Below are positions 52,595 through 61,083 of a stretch of 64,000 bases of DNA, piece by piece. The notes under the pieces were generated by a model that was given only the letters and a program-made list of their open reading frames with translations, searched no databases and had not been told where the DNA came from. The position numbers and the translations under genes are program-made. How positions within the stretch are numbered: position 1 is the first letter of the stretch; every line of letters starts with the position of its first letter. The DNA comes from Stenotrophomonas_A sp035629025. Its GTDB lineage: Bacteria > Pseudomonadota > Gammaproteobacteria > Xanthomonadales > Xanthomonadaceae. The stretch covers positions 1 to 64,000 of the forward strand of contig DASPIU010000005.1 of NCBI GenBank assembly GCA_035629025.1, written 5' to 3'.

Positions 52595-54190
52595 ATGAGT
52601 GACACCCCCCGCAAGCTCTCGCTGAACAAGCTGTCGCTGAAGCGCACCGCCGAAGGCGAGCCCGCCAAGCTCGAAGAACGCCTGCACAAGGTGCTGGCCC
52701 AGGCCGGTCTCGGTTCGCGGCGCGCGCTCGAACAGCGCATTGCCGACGGCCTGGTCAAGGTCAACGGCGAGGTCGCGCAGACCGGCATGTCGGTCAAGAG
52801 CGGCGACAAGATCGAACTGGACGGCCGCAGCTTCGTCGCCAGCGCCCTGAGCGAGCCTTCGCGCGTGCTGGTCTACAACAAGCCCGAAGGCGAAGTGACC
52901 ACGCGCGAGGACCCCGAAGGCCGGCCGACCATCTTCGAGGCCCTGCCCGCGCTCAAGGGTGCGCGCTGGATCGCGATCGGCCGCCTGGACATCAACACCA
53001 CCGGCCTGCTCCTGCTCACCACCGACGGCGAGCTGGCCAACGCGATGATGCACCCGTCCTATGAGGTCGAGCGCGAGTACGTGGTGCGCGTGCGCGCCCC
53101 GGAAGGTCAGGAACAGGTGTCCGACCAGCTCGTCGACCGCCTCGCCCGTGGCGTGGCCCTGGAAGACGGCCCGGCCAAGTTCGACGAGATCGAGCGCATT
53201 GGCGGCACCGACTCGCACGACTGGTTCCGCGTGGTGGTCAAGGAAGGGCGCAATCGTGAAGTGCGCCGCCTGTGGGAATCGCAGGGCTGCCAGGTCAGCC
53301 GCCTCAAGCGCACCCGCTACGGCAAGGTCTCCCTGCCCCGCGAACTGCTGCGCGGGCAGTCGGTCGAGCTGCCGCAGCCGCAGGTCGAAGCGATGCGCGC
53401 CGAGCTCAAGCTGGAGGAAGGCCAGCCTTCGGCGCTGACCCTGCAGCCGGTGATCGGCCAGCGCCGTGCCGCGCGTGCCACCGTGCACGTCGGCCGCGAC
53501 AGCGGCCGCGGCAATGCCTATGTCAACGGCCACAACACCGCCGACGAAGGCCGCGAGTTGCGTCGTTTCGACACGCTGCGCGAAGACCGCGGCCGTGGCC
53601 GCGGCAAGGGCGGCGGCTTCAAGGGCGGGCTGACGGTCAGCGGCGAAGCGGCGGCCAAGCAGTCGCAGAAGCCGTTCAAGCAGCGCAAGGAGAAGGGTCC
53701 CAAGCCGTTGCCCGATGGCAACCCCGCCGCGTTCCGTACCTGGTACGTGCCCGAAGGCGTGAGCACCGGCCCCAGCGGCCATCGCAATGCCGGCCCCGGC
53801 GGCGCGCGTGGCAACCAGCCGCGTCCGTTCGGCAAGGGCAAGCCGGCGGGCGCGCGTGGCAATGCTGGTCGTCCGCAAGGCCAGGGCCAGGGTCAGGGCC
53901 AGGCGCGTTCGCAGGACCGCCACCCCTACGGGCACCCGGGCAATGCGCAGAGCGCGTTCCCCTCTGATCATGCCAATCCCGGCTTCAGCCCGTATGGCGC
54001 GGCGCGCCCGGCCAGCGGCCGCCCGGGCCAGCACAAGTCAGGGGCACGCCCCGGCCAGAACCACAACGCGCCGCGCCCGGGCGGCAATCGCCCGGGTGCC
54101 AATCGTCCTGGTGGTGCGGGCCGTCCCGGCGGCGGACGCCCGGGCGGTGGTGGCCGACCCGGTGGCGGCTCGCGCGGGCCGCGCGGCTAA
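52595..54190 (+). CDS. rluB: 23S rRNA pseudouridine(2605) synthase RluB, with long basic tail
   Basis: S4 domain at about 27-75 (RLHKVLAQAGLGSRRALEQRIADG) and a catalytic domain with D132 in GRLDINTTGLLLLT; other motifs VVVKEGRNREVRRLWE and SRLKRTRYGKV. The conserved enzyme ends near residue 270. The remaining ~260 residues are disordered and rich in Gly/Arg/Pro/Gln, ending in repeated GRPGGGGRPGGG. 531 residues total, longer than E. coli RluB (about 290). One nucleotide after the scpB stop. Confidence 0.93.
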   Translation: MSDTPRKLSLNKLSLKRTAEGEPAKLEERLHKVLAQAGLGSRRALEQRIADGLVKVNGEVAQTGMSVKSGDKIELDGRSFVASALSEPSRVLVYNKPEGEVTTREDPEGRPTIFEALPALKGARWIAIGRLDINTTGLLLLTTDGELANAMMHPSYEVEREYVVRVRAPEGQEQVSDQLVDRLARGVALEDGPAKFDEIERIGGTDSHDWFRVVVKEGRNREVRRLWESQGCQVSRLKRTRYGKVSLPRELLRGQSVELPQPQVEAMRAELKLEEGQPSALTLQPVIGQRRAARATVHVGRDSGRGNAYVNGHNTADEGRELRRFDTLREDRGRGRGKGGGFKGGLTVSGEAAAKQSQKPFKQRKEKGPKPLPDGNPAAFRTWYVPEGVSTGPSGHRNAGPGGARGNQPRPFGKGKPAGARGNAGRPQGQGQGQGQARSQDRHPYGHPGNAQSAFPSDHANPGFSPYGAARPASGRPGQHKSGARPGQNHNAPRPGGNRPGANRPGGAGRPGGGRPGGGGRPGGGSRGPRG

Positions 54191-54210
54191 GCCGGCCACT
54201 CAGGCTTGAA

Positions 54211-54243
54211 GGACGGGCGCCCCAGTGGCGCCCGTTTTCTTTG
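54211..54243 (+). terminator. Rho-independent terminator of scpAB-rluB
   Basis: CGGGCGCC/GGCGCCCG (54214-54234) with a 5-nt loop, followed by TTTTCTTT, 23 nt after the rluB stop. Confidence 0.88.
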
Positions 54244-54486
54244 TCGCGACGGTCTGTGCGCACCACCCAACGTGTTGCGGCACAGCAAGAAAGCGGCAAC
54301 GGCGCACAGATCATGCCGCGCTCGGCAACACCTCGACACACGTGGCGGATGGCAGTTTTACGCGGAAAACCCGCACTTTCGCCCGCGCTCCCTCCACGCG
54401 CCGCGGCCAGCCGCGGGGCACGACGCTGCTCGCGCATGGGAACGCTCGCATATCCTCTGCGCTCCCTGCCCTGGCGTGCGACCTTC

Positions 54487-55539
54487 GTGAAAGAACAGAA
54501 CCGGATCCGGATCGAAGATGTCGCCGCCGCCGCGGGGGTCTCGATGAAGACGGTCTCGCGGGTCTTCAACTACGAACCCAACGTGCGCCCGGATACCCGC
54601 GAGAAGGTCGAGAGCGCCGCACGCGCGCTCAACTACCGGCCCAATCCTTCGGCGCGCAGCCTGGCCTCGAATCGTTCGTATCTGATTGCCCTGCTGTACG
54701 ACAACCCCTCGTCGAACTACATCATGGAGATCATCGGCGGCGTGCTCGACGCCTGCCGCTCGCGGCACTACAGCATGATGTTGCAGCCGATGGACGACGG
54801 CGGCGCGGACGCGGCCGATGGCGCCGGCGAAGGCTACCGCGCCCGGGTCGAGAACGTGCTGGCGCAGTACCGGCCAGACGGCATGATCCTGACCCCGCCG
54901 ATCACCGACGACGATGCGCTGCTGGACTGGCTGCATGCCGAGCGCATGCCGTATGCCTCGATCTCGCCACGCCGGCGCACCGGGCAGATCGGTGCCACGC
55001 TGGACGAACGCGAGGCGGCCGCCGAACTGGTTAGCCATGTCGCCAGCCTCGGCCACACCCGCATCGGCCACATCACCGGCCACCGTTCGCATGGTGCGCG
55101 CGCCTGGCGCCTGGACGGCTACCGCGATGCCTTGCATCGCGCCGGCCTGCCCTTCGACCCATCGCTGGTGGTGGAAGGCGAATTCTCTTTCGACTCCGGC
55201 ATCGAGGGCGCGCGCACCCTGCTGGACCTGGCGGCGCCGCCGACTGCGATCTTTGCCGCCAACGATGACACCGCTGCCGGCGTGATCTACGAGGCGGAGG
55301 AGCGCGGGCTGCGCATTCCGCGCGACTTGTCGGTGTTCGGCTTCGACGACATGCCGATGGCGCGGCAGATCTGGCCCAGCCTGACCACCGTGCGCCAGCC
55401 CAGCCATGAGATGGGTCGCATCGCCGCCGAGCAGTTGCTCGCGCACATTGGCGACGCGCAGCGCGGCGAGCTGATCAAGGTGCCGTATGAGATGCGGTTG
55501 CGGCGCTCTACCGGAGCCTGGCCGGCACGAGGTTCATGA
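54487..55539 (+). CDS. LacI-family transcriptional regulator (second)
   Basis: 350 residues. Helix-turn-helix RIRIEDVAAAAGVSMKTVSRVFNYEPNV, hinge YRPNPSARSLASNRS, ligand domain with IYEAEERGLRIPRDLSVFGFDD. GTG at 54487 gives (M)KEQNRIRIEDV, the typical start; an ATG at 54436 would add 17 residues. No sugar genes are adjacent and no TGNAANCGNTTNCA site is visible upstream, so the target is unknown. Upstream gap (54244-54486) is otherwise featureless. Confidence 0.9.
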   Translation: MKEQNRIRIEDVAAAAGVSMKTVSRVFNYEPNVRPDTREKVESAARALNYRPNPSARSLASNRSYLIALLYDNPSSNYIMEIIGGVLDACRSRHYSMMLQPMDDGGADAADGAGEGYRARVENVLAQYRPDGMILTPPITDDDALLDWLHAERMPYASISPRRRTGQIGATLDEREAAAELVSHVASLGHTRIGHITGHRSHGARAWRLDGYRDALHRAGLPFDPSLVVEGEFSFDSGIEGARTLLDLAAPPTAIFAANDDTAAGVIYEAEERGLRIPRDLSVFGFDDMPMARQIWPSLTTVRQPSHEMGRIAAEQLLAHIGDAQRGELIKVPYEMRLRRSTGAWPARGS

Positions 55540-55559
55540 AGGTTCGCGAACGCTTGCGC

Positions 55560-56006
55560 TCAGCGACGCGAAATCACGAAATTGCCGAAGGCCACGCCCA
55601 GATCCCAGCCTTCGCCGGTACCAGCCAGGGCCAGCGAGATGTCGCCCTTGGTCACCACCTGCGCGTTGCTCGACTTCACCGCGCCAGCGTGCGCTTCGGC
55701 GCCGCCGTAGGTGCCGAACAGGTCGTTGACGCTGTAGGCGCCGGTGAAGCTGCCCTTGCCATCGACGATCTTCGACTTGCCGATGGTCAGGCCGCCGCCC
55801 TTGGCGCTGATCTTCACCGGGATCGTCGCGCCGTTGCTGCAGGTGATGGTGCCCGTGCCCTTGGCGGTCTTGTAGAACACCGACCAGCCCGAGAGGTTGA
55901 AGCGCAGCTTGCAATCCAGGTTGCCGGCCGCATGCGCGGACGGGGCAAAGGCGGCGGTCACGCTGGCGGCAACGAGCGCGGCCAGCAGGGTCGTGGTCTT
56001 GAGCAT
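55560..56006 (-). CDS. Secreted protein of unknown function
   Basis: 148 residues with a clear signal peptide (MLKTTTLLAALVAASVTAAF, cleavage likely after AHA at about 27). The mature part is Gly-rich and beta-like: LDCKLRFNLSGWSVFYKTAKGTGTITCSNG, GGGLTIGKSKIVDGKGSF, and EGWDLGVAFGNFVISRR. Two cysteines (in LDCK and ITCS) could form a disulfide. No family recognised with certainty; periplasmic or exported. Convergent with the LacI gene, 20 nt apart. Confidence 0.75.
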   Translation of the reverse strand: MLKTTTLLAALVAASVTAAFAPSAHAAGNLDCKLRFNLSGWSVFYKTAKGTGTITCSNGATIPVKISAKGGGLTIGKSKIVDGKGSFTGAYSVNDLFGTYGGAEAHAGAVKSSNAQVVTKGDISLALAGTGEGWDLGVAFGNFVISRR

Positions 56007-56097
56007 GCGGCGAGGTCCGGGGAAAGTTGCGCCGAGGTTAGCAGCGGCCCCGCCCGCCGGGCACTCCCCGCCCGGCCGCGTTCAGCCGCCGCTGCGT

Positions 56098-56913
56098 TCA
56101 GCGCGCGGCGTTGACCGTGCCGAGCTCGAAGGCGTCGGCGTCGAGCATGGCCGGGAAGCGCGCGCGGTGCTCGGCCAGCGCCGCGGCGCTGATCGTGGTG
56201 GTGGCGACCTGTTCGCGCTCGCGGATTTCCAGCTGCGGCTGGCCGAGGAAGTCGATCACCGCACTGTCGCCGGCGTAATGCAGGCCATTGCCGTCCTCGC
56301 CCACGCGGTTGACCGCCGCGACGTAACACAGGTTCTCGATCGCCCGCGCGCGCAGCAGCGTGCGCCAGGCGTAAGCACGCGCCGACGGCCAGTTGGCGAC
56401 GAACAACTGCAGGTCGAAGTCCAGTTGCCCGGGCCGCTCCACGTCATAGCGGTTGCGGCAGAACACCGGGAAGCGCAGGTCGTAGCAGACCTGCGGATTG
56501 ATCCGCCAGCCCTTCCACTCCACGGTCAACCGTTCGCGTCCGGCGGCATAGCGCTGGTGCTCGTTGGCGTAGCGGAACAGATGGCGCTTGTCGTAGTGCT
56601 GCAGGCCACCGTCCGGCGTGGCGAACAGCAGGCGGTTGAACACGCCCTGTTCGGTGCGCAGTTGCACGCTGCCGGTCACGGCCGCGCCCAGGCGCGCGGC
56701 CTGTTCGCCGATCCACGCCACCGTCGGCCCGTCCATGCCTTCGGCCTGGCCGACGGCCTCGTTGGAAAAGCCACTGGTGAAGGTTTCCGGCAACACCACC
56801 AGGTCGGTGCTGCCGGCCAGCGGCGCCATCAGTGCGGCGTAGTGCGCGCGGTTGCCGGCCGGGTCGTGCCAGCGGGTGGCGCCCTGGACGAGGGAGATGC
56901 GCAGATCTTGCAT
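56098..56913 (-). CDS. Nitrilase-superfamily omega-amidase, YafV type
   Basis: 271 residues. Catalytic triad E43 (LPETF), K109 (YDKRHLF) and C143 (QVCYDLRFPVF). The length and VCYDLRFPVF match YafV/NIT2 omega-amidases, which hydrolyse alpha-ketoglutaramate or alpha-keto-gamma-(methylthio)-butyramide-type products of transamination. It lies directly downstream of a methionine aminotransferase gene, the pairing expected for a methionine salvage transaminase-amidase route. Confidence 0.88.
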   Translation of the reverse strand: MQDLRISLVQGATRWHDPAGNRAHYAALMAPLAGSTDLVVLPETFTSGFSNEAVGQAEGMDGPTVAWIGEQAARLGAAVTGSVQLRTEQGVFNRLLFATPDGGLQHYDKRHLFRYANEHQRYAAGRERLTVEWKGWRINPQVCYDLRFPVFCRNRYDVERPGQLDFDLQLFVANWPSARAYAWRTLLRARAIENLCYVAAVNRVGEDGNGLHYAGDSAVIDFLGQPQLEIREREQVATTTISAAALAEHRARFPAMLDADAFELGTVNAAR

Positions 56914-57015
56914 GACGGAATGGGGATTGGGGAGTCGGGAATGGGCAAGGCTACGCGCGGTGCCGGCTTTGCACCATTCCCCATTCCCGATTCCCTCCCC
57001 GGCGCCTGTGCGCGC
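56914..57015. repeat. Inverted GGAATGGG/CCATTCCC repeat
   Basis: The 102-nt spacer carries GGAATGGGGATTGGGGAG and GTCGGGAATGGG on the left, and the inverse CCATTCCCCATTCCCGATTC on the right. Same family as the sdhA-sdhB spacer at 28639-28754. Confidence 0.7.
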
Positions 57016-58167
57016 TCACAGCGCGCGCAGGCGCTCGATCGCCGCGTCCAGCGTCGCCTCGTTCTTGGCAAAACACAGCCGCGCCAGTCGCTGGCCTTGC
57101 GGCGGCGCGGCGTAGAACGGCGACAGCGGGATCGCGGCAACGCCGTGCTCGATGGTCAGCCACTTCACGAACTCGCGGTCTGACAGGTCGCTGACGGCCG
57201 AATAATCCACCAGCTGGAAGTAGCCGCCCGGCACCGGCAGCGGCTTGAGCCGGGTGCCGCGCAGCTGTTCGGCAAAGCGGTCGCGCTTGGCCTGGTAGAA
57301 GGCGCCCAGGCCTTCGTCGTGTTCGGGCTCGTCGCGGATCATCTCGGCAAAGGCGTGCTGGGCCGGGGCGAAGCTGGCGAAGGTGTTGTACTGGTGGACC
57401 TTGCGGAACTCGGCGCTCAGTGCCGGCGGGGCGATGGCGTAGCCGATCTTCCAGCCGGTGCAGTGGTAGGTCTTGCCGAAGCTGGAGACGACAAAGGCGC
57501 GCTCGCGCAGTTCCGGCCAGCGCAGTACCGACTCGTGGCGGCGGCCATCGAAGACGATATGTTCGTACACCTCGTCGGAGATCAGCAGGATGTCGGTGCC
57601 GCGCAGGATGTCGGCCAGTGCGCGCATGTCGTCGGCGGAGAGCATGGCGCCGGACGGGTTGTGCGGGCTGTTGATCATCAGCAGCCGGGTGCGCGGGGTG
57701 ATGGCGGCCTGCACCTTGCCCCAATCGACGGCAAAGGTCTGCGGGTCGAGGGCCACGTGCACGGCGCGGGCGCCGGCCAGGTCGATGGCGGGCTCGTAGC
57801 AGTCGTAGGCGGGGTCGAGGACGATGACTTCCTCGCCCGCGCGCACGACGCTGTGGATGGCGTTGAAAATGGCCTCGGTGGCGCCGCTGGTGACGGTAAC
57901 CTCGGTATCGGGATCGACTTGCGCGCCATAGCAGCGCAGGGCCTTGCCGGCGATGGCCTGGCGCAGCGGCGCGGCGCCGGTCATCGGCGGGTACTGGTTG
58001 TGGCCTTCGCGCATGGCGCGGTCCAGAGCCTCGATCAGTCGCGGCGGGACGGGGAAGTCGGGAAAGCCCTGGCCGAGGTTGACCGCCTTGTGTTCGGCCG
58101 CCAGCTGCGACATCACGGTAAAGATGGTGGTGCCCACATTGGGCAGCTTGGTGGCGGGCACGGACAT
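57016..58167 (-). CDS. PLP-dependent methionine aminotransferase, YbdL type
   Basis: 383 residues, class I aminotransferase. PLP lysine K232 in SSFGKTYHCTGWKIGY; cofactor-binding D198 (SDEVYEH), Y122 and the SPHNPSG block. NLGQGFPDFPVPP and NQYPPMTGAAPLRQAIA fit the YbdL/methionine-oxo-acid group of glutamine transaminase K-like enzymes. The amidase of the preceding entry would remove the alpha-ketoglutaramate formed with glutamine as donor. Start ATG 58167 (MSVPATKLPNVGT). Confidence 0.9.
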   Translation of the reverse strand: MSVPATKLPNVGTTIFTVMSQLAAEHKAVNLGQGFPDFPVPPRLIEALDRAMREGHNQYPPMTGAAPLRQAIAGKALRCYGAQVDPDTEVTVTSGATEAIFNAIHSVVRAGEEVIVLDPAYDCYEPAIDLAGARAVHVALDPQTFAVDWGKVQAAITPRTRLLMINSPHNPSGAMLSADDMRALADILRGTDILLISDEVYEHIVFDGRRHESVLRWPELRERAFVVSSFGKTYHCTGWKIGYAIAPPALSAEFRKVHQYNTFASFAPAQHAFAEMIRDEPEHDEGLGAFYQAKRDRFAEQLRGTRLKPLPVPGGYFQLVDYSAVSDLSDREFVKWLTIEHGVAAIPLSPFYAAPPQGQRLARLCFAKNEATLDAAIERLRAL

Positions 58168-58318
58168 GCGGCGGTGATCCGGTGATGCGAGTGGGCTCGC
58201 AATCTTAGCAGCGACTTGCTGCTGGGCCTTATGACGCTGGGCGATGACGCTGTGGGCTCTGCGTGGCGTGTTGGCTGGAAGCGAAGAGCGCGGCGTTTCT
58301 GTTGCTGGCGTGTGGCGC

Positions 58319-58420
58319 CCGGGGGCCATGCCCTGTCGGGGGACGCCAAATACTGCATCCTGCGTGGCTCGTCTGGCGGCATCCATGCCGCCAACGCCCC
58401 CGACAGGGCATGGCCCCCGG
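58319..58420 (+). repeat. Palindromic element, copy A
   Basis: Perfect 24-bp inverted arms at 58319-58342 and 58397-58420. Inner hairpin TGGCGGCAT/ATGCCGCCA at 58374-58393. The left half of the centre reads ACGCCAAATACTGCATCC. Copy B is the same element in reverse orientation. Confidence 0.85.
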
Positions 58421-58577
58421 TCACCTGCAAACACCCCCTCTGGCGGAACGAAGAGCAGCGTTTCGCTTTTGCTTTTGCTCTTGCTCTTCCACCCTCCCCC
58501 CAGCGGCCACCCTCACAAAGCCTGAAACCGCGCTCGCTTTTGCTCTCCGTTCCGGTCGAGGGAGATTGCGGGGGTGA

Positions 58578-58678
58578 CTGGGGGTATGCCCTGGTGGGGG
58601 CGTTGGCGGCATGGATGCCGCCAATCGAGCCACGCATGGATGCAGTTTTTGGCGTCCCCCACCAGGGCATACCCCCAG
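58578..58678 (-). repeat. Palindromic element, copy B (inverted)
   Basis: Perfect 23-bp inverted arms at 58578-58600 and 58656-58678, inner hairpin TTGGCGGCAT/ATGCCGCCAA at 58603-58624. Reverse complement aligns with copy A through the core (ACGCCAAAAACTGCATCC..., GGCGGCATCCATGCCGCC). Arm differences from A are matched on both sides. Confidence 0.85.
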
Positions 58679-58779
58679 GCGCCCAAGCGATAGCAACCAA
58701 ACAGCCATCCCGCGACCAACCAAACCAAACGCCATAAACCGACAGCTACAATGCAAACCAGCTTCCGCATCGCACCCAG

Positions 58780-59424
58780 ATGACCGACACCCCGAACGCC
58801 GCCCCGCCGCTGCTGGCCGCGCACGCCCTGAGCTTCAGCCGCAACGAGGAGCCCGTGTTCGGTCCGCTCGATTTTCATGTCGATGCCGGCGAAGCCCTGC
58901 TCATCCAAGGCGACAACGGTGCCGGCAAGACCACCCTGCTGCGTGTCCTCGCCGGCCTGCTGCGCGCCGACGCCGGCCGCATCGACATCGACGGCCGCCG
59001 TGCCGACCGCGGCGAACGTGCCCGCTTCATCGCCTACCTCGGCCACCTGCCCGCCCTCAAGGCCGACCTGACCACCCTCGAAAACCTCAACTTCCTCTGC
59101 GGCCTGCAAGGCCGGCGCCCAAGGCAGATGCCCGGCAACGCCCTGGCCATCGCCGGCCTGGCCGGCTACGAAGACAGTCTGGTGCGGCAGCTTTCCGCCG
59201 GGCAGAAAAAGCGCCTCGGCCTGGCCCGCCTGTGGCTGTCGCCCGCGCCCATGTGGCTGCTGGACGAGCCCTACGCCAACCTCGACCTCGATGGCATCAA
59301 CCTGGTCAACCGCATGATCTCCGCACACCTGCGCGGCGGTGGCGCCGCCCTGGTCACCACCCACGGCGCCTACGCCGCGCCCCCGGTGCGCACGCGCATG
59401 CTCACCTTGGAGCCGCGCGCATGA
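58780..59424 (+). CDS. ccmA: Heme exporter ATP-binding protein CcmA
   Basis: 214-residue ABC ATPase that drives release of holo-CcmE in cytochrome c maturation. Walker A QGDNGAGKTTLLR (G44-T52), signature LSAGQKKRLGLARLWL, Walker B MWLLDEPYANLD. The C-terminal VTTHGAY shortened H-loop end is family-typical. Overlaps ccmB by ATGA. Confidence 0.95.
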   Translation: MTDTPNAAPPLLAAHALSFSRNEEPVFGPLDFHVDAGEALLIQGDNGAGKTTLLRVLAGLLRADAGRIDIDGRRADRGERARFIAYLGHLPALKADLTTLENLNFLCGLQGRRPRQMPGNALAIAGLAGYEDSLVRQLSAGQKKRLGLARLWLSPAPMWLLDEPYANLDLDGINLVNRMISAHLRGGGAALVTTHGAYAAPPVRTRMLTLEPRA

Positions 59425-60116
59425 GCACGTCCTCGCCCCTGCCGTCGCTGTGGCAGGCCACTCGCGCCCTGCTGCTGCGCGACCTGCGGCTGCTGTGGCG
59501 GCGCCGCGGCGATGCCCTGCAGCCGGCCCTGTTCGCGCTGCTGGTCGTGGTCCTGTTCGCCCTGGCCCTGGGCGGGCATGGCCAGACCCTCGGCCAGGTG
59601 GCCCCGGCGGTGATGTGGCTGGCGGTGCTGCTCGCCGGCTTGCTGTCGCTGGACTCGCTGTTCCGCGGCGATGCCGACGACGGCTCGCTGGAGCAATGGG
59701 TGCTCGCGCCCGTGCCGCTGGCCTGGCTGGTGCTGGTGCGCGTGCTGCTGCACTGGGCCGTGACCGCCTTGCCGCTGATCATCGCCATCCCCGTGCTGGG
59801 GGAATTGCTGCACCTGCGACATGACCAACTGCCCCTGCTGCTGGCATCGTTGCTGCTGGGAACGCCGCTGCTCAGCCTGCTTGGCGCAGTGGTGGCAGCA
59901 CTGACGGTGAACATGAAACGCTCTGGTATTCTCGTCGCGCTGCTCGCGCTGCCGCTGTACGTGCCGGTGCTGGTGTTCGGTGCCGGCAGTATCGCCGCCG
60001 CCGCGCAGGGGCTCGACCCGTCCGCACCGCTGCTGCTGCTTGGCGCCGGGCTGGTGCTGGGCCTGGTGCTGGCGCCGCTTGCGGCAGCCGCGGCGATCCG
60101 CATTTCATTGAGTTGA
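59421..60116 (+). CDS. ccmB: Heme exporter membrane protein CcmB
   Basis: 231 residues with six membrane segments; LLLRDLRLLWRRRGDALQPALFALLVVVLF at the N-terminus is typical. Part of the CcmABC complex. A 47-nt gap separates it from ccmC. Confidence 0.93.
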   Translation: MSTSSPLPSLWQATRALLLRDLRLLWRRRGDALQPALFALLVVVLFALALGGHGQTLGQVAPAVMWLAVLLAGLLSLDSLFRGDADDGSLEQWVLAPVPLAWLVLVRVLLHWAVTALPLIIAIPVLGELLHLRHDQLPLLLASLLLGTPLLSLLGAVVAALTVNMKRSGILVALLALPLYVPVLVFGAGSIAAAAQGLDPSAPLLLLGAGLVLGLVLAPLAAAAAIRISLS

Positions 60117-60163
60117 CCTGAAGCAACGCAACACGCATCGCCGCCGGAGCCGCCGCCAACCGC

Positions 60164-60916
60164 ATGAATCGCCTCGTCCGCTGGTTCCATCAACTCGGTT
60201 CGCCGCCGGTATTCGATCGCTTCGCCGCCCGCTGGGCGCCTTGGTGCCTGGCCGCCGGCGCGCTGCTGCTGGCGCTGGGCCTGTGGCAGGCGCTGTTCGT
60301 GGTGCCGGCCGACTACCAGCAGGGCGACAGTTTCCGCATTCTCTACATTCACGTGCCCAGCGCCTGGATGAGCCTGTTCGTGTTCGCGCTGATGGCGCTG
60401 TACTCCGCCATCGCGCTGATCTGGCGGATCAAATTGTGCGAAATCCTGGCCATGTCCTGCGCGCCCATCGGCGCGGCCTTCACCGTGATCACCCTGGTCA
60501 CCGGCAGCATCTGGGGCAAGCCGATGTGGGGCGCCTGGTGGGACTGGGACCCGCGCCTGACCACCGAGTTGCTGCTGCTGTTCCTCTATCTCGGCGTGAT
60601 CGGCCTGTACCAGGTCATCGACGACCACCGCAACGCGGCGCGCGCCGCCGGCCTGCTGGCGATCGTTGGCGTGGCCCTGCTGCCGGTGATCCGCTACTCG
60701 GTGGTGTGGTGGAACTCGCTGCACCAGGGCCAGAGCATCCGCCTGCTGGGCGAATCCAGCATTGATGACTCGATGCTGCTGCCGCTGTGGCTGATGGTCG
60801 CCGCGACCAAGTTCTGGTTCGCCGGCTCGCTGCTGTGGCGCGCCCGCGCCGACAACCTGCGCCGCGAGGCCGGCAAGGACTGGGTCGCGCGATTGGCCGC
60901 GGAGAAGCCGGCATGA
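60164..60916 (+). CDS. ccmC: Heme transporter/ligase subunit CcmC
   Basis: 250 residues, six membrane segments. Tryptophan-rich WWD motif GKPMWGAWWDWDPRLTTELL near residue 120-138 binds haem for loading onto CcmE; flanking histidines are in YIHVPSAW and NSLHQG. Overlaps ccmD by ATGA. Confidence 0.95.
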   Translation: MNRLVRWFHQLGSPPVFDRFAARWAPWCLAAGALLLALGLWQALFVVPADYQQGDSFRILYIHVPSAWMSLFVFALMALYSAIALIWRIKLCEILAMSCAPIGAAFTVITLVTGSIWGKPMWGAWWDWDPRLTTELLLLFLYLGVIGLYQVIDDHRNAARAAGLLAIVGVALLPVIRYSVVWWNSLHQGQSIRLLGESSIDDSMLLPLWLMVAATKFWFAGSLLWRARADNLRREAGKDWVARLAAEKPA

Positions 60917-61083
60917 GCTACCTGGGCTATGTCATTGCCGCCTACGCGGTCTTCGTCGGCGTGCTGCTGTGGGACGTACTGGCCGCACGCTGGCAGGTGC
61001 GCCGCGCCCTGCGCCAGGCGCGCGCACGGCGGCAACGCCAGCAAGGCCGCAGCGATGCCGCCACGGCGGAGCTGCTGCGATGA
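60913..61083 (+). CDS. ccmD: Heme exporter protein CcmD
   Basis: 56-residue single-pass protein: MSYLGYVIAAYAVFVGVLLWDVLAARW followed by a strongly basic Arg/Gln-rich cytoplasmic tail, the normal CcmD pattern. Required for release of holo-CcmE from CcmABC. Coupled on both sides by ATGA overlaps. Confidence 0.92.
   Translation: MSYLGYVIAAYAVFVGVLLWDVLAARWQVRRALRQARARRQRQQGRSDAATAELLR

Larger units (their letters stand above)
58168..58779. other. Non-coding region with paired palindromic elements, upstream of ccm
   Basis: 612 nt between divergent aminotransferase and ccmA. No believable gene. It holds elements A (58319-58420) and B (58578-58678) with a pyrimidine-rich stretch between them (near 58455-58500 in the plus strand). 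I could not choose a ccmA promoter. Confidence 0.7.

Noticed and set aside
58168..58779. Several open frames of 60-170 residues upstream of ccmA
   Set aside because: They run through the palindromic elements, on both strands and in several frames, with no family resemblance or ribosome-binding site.
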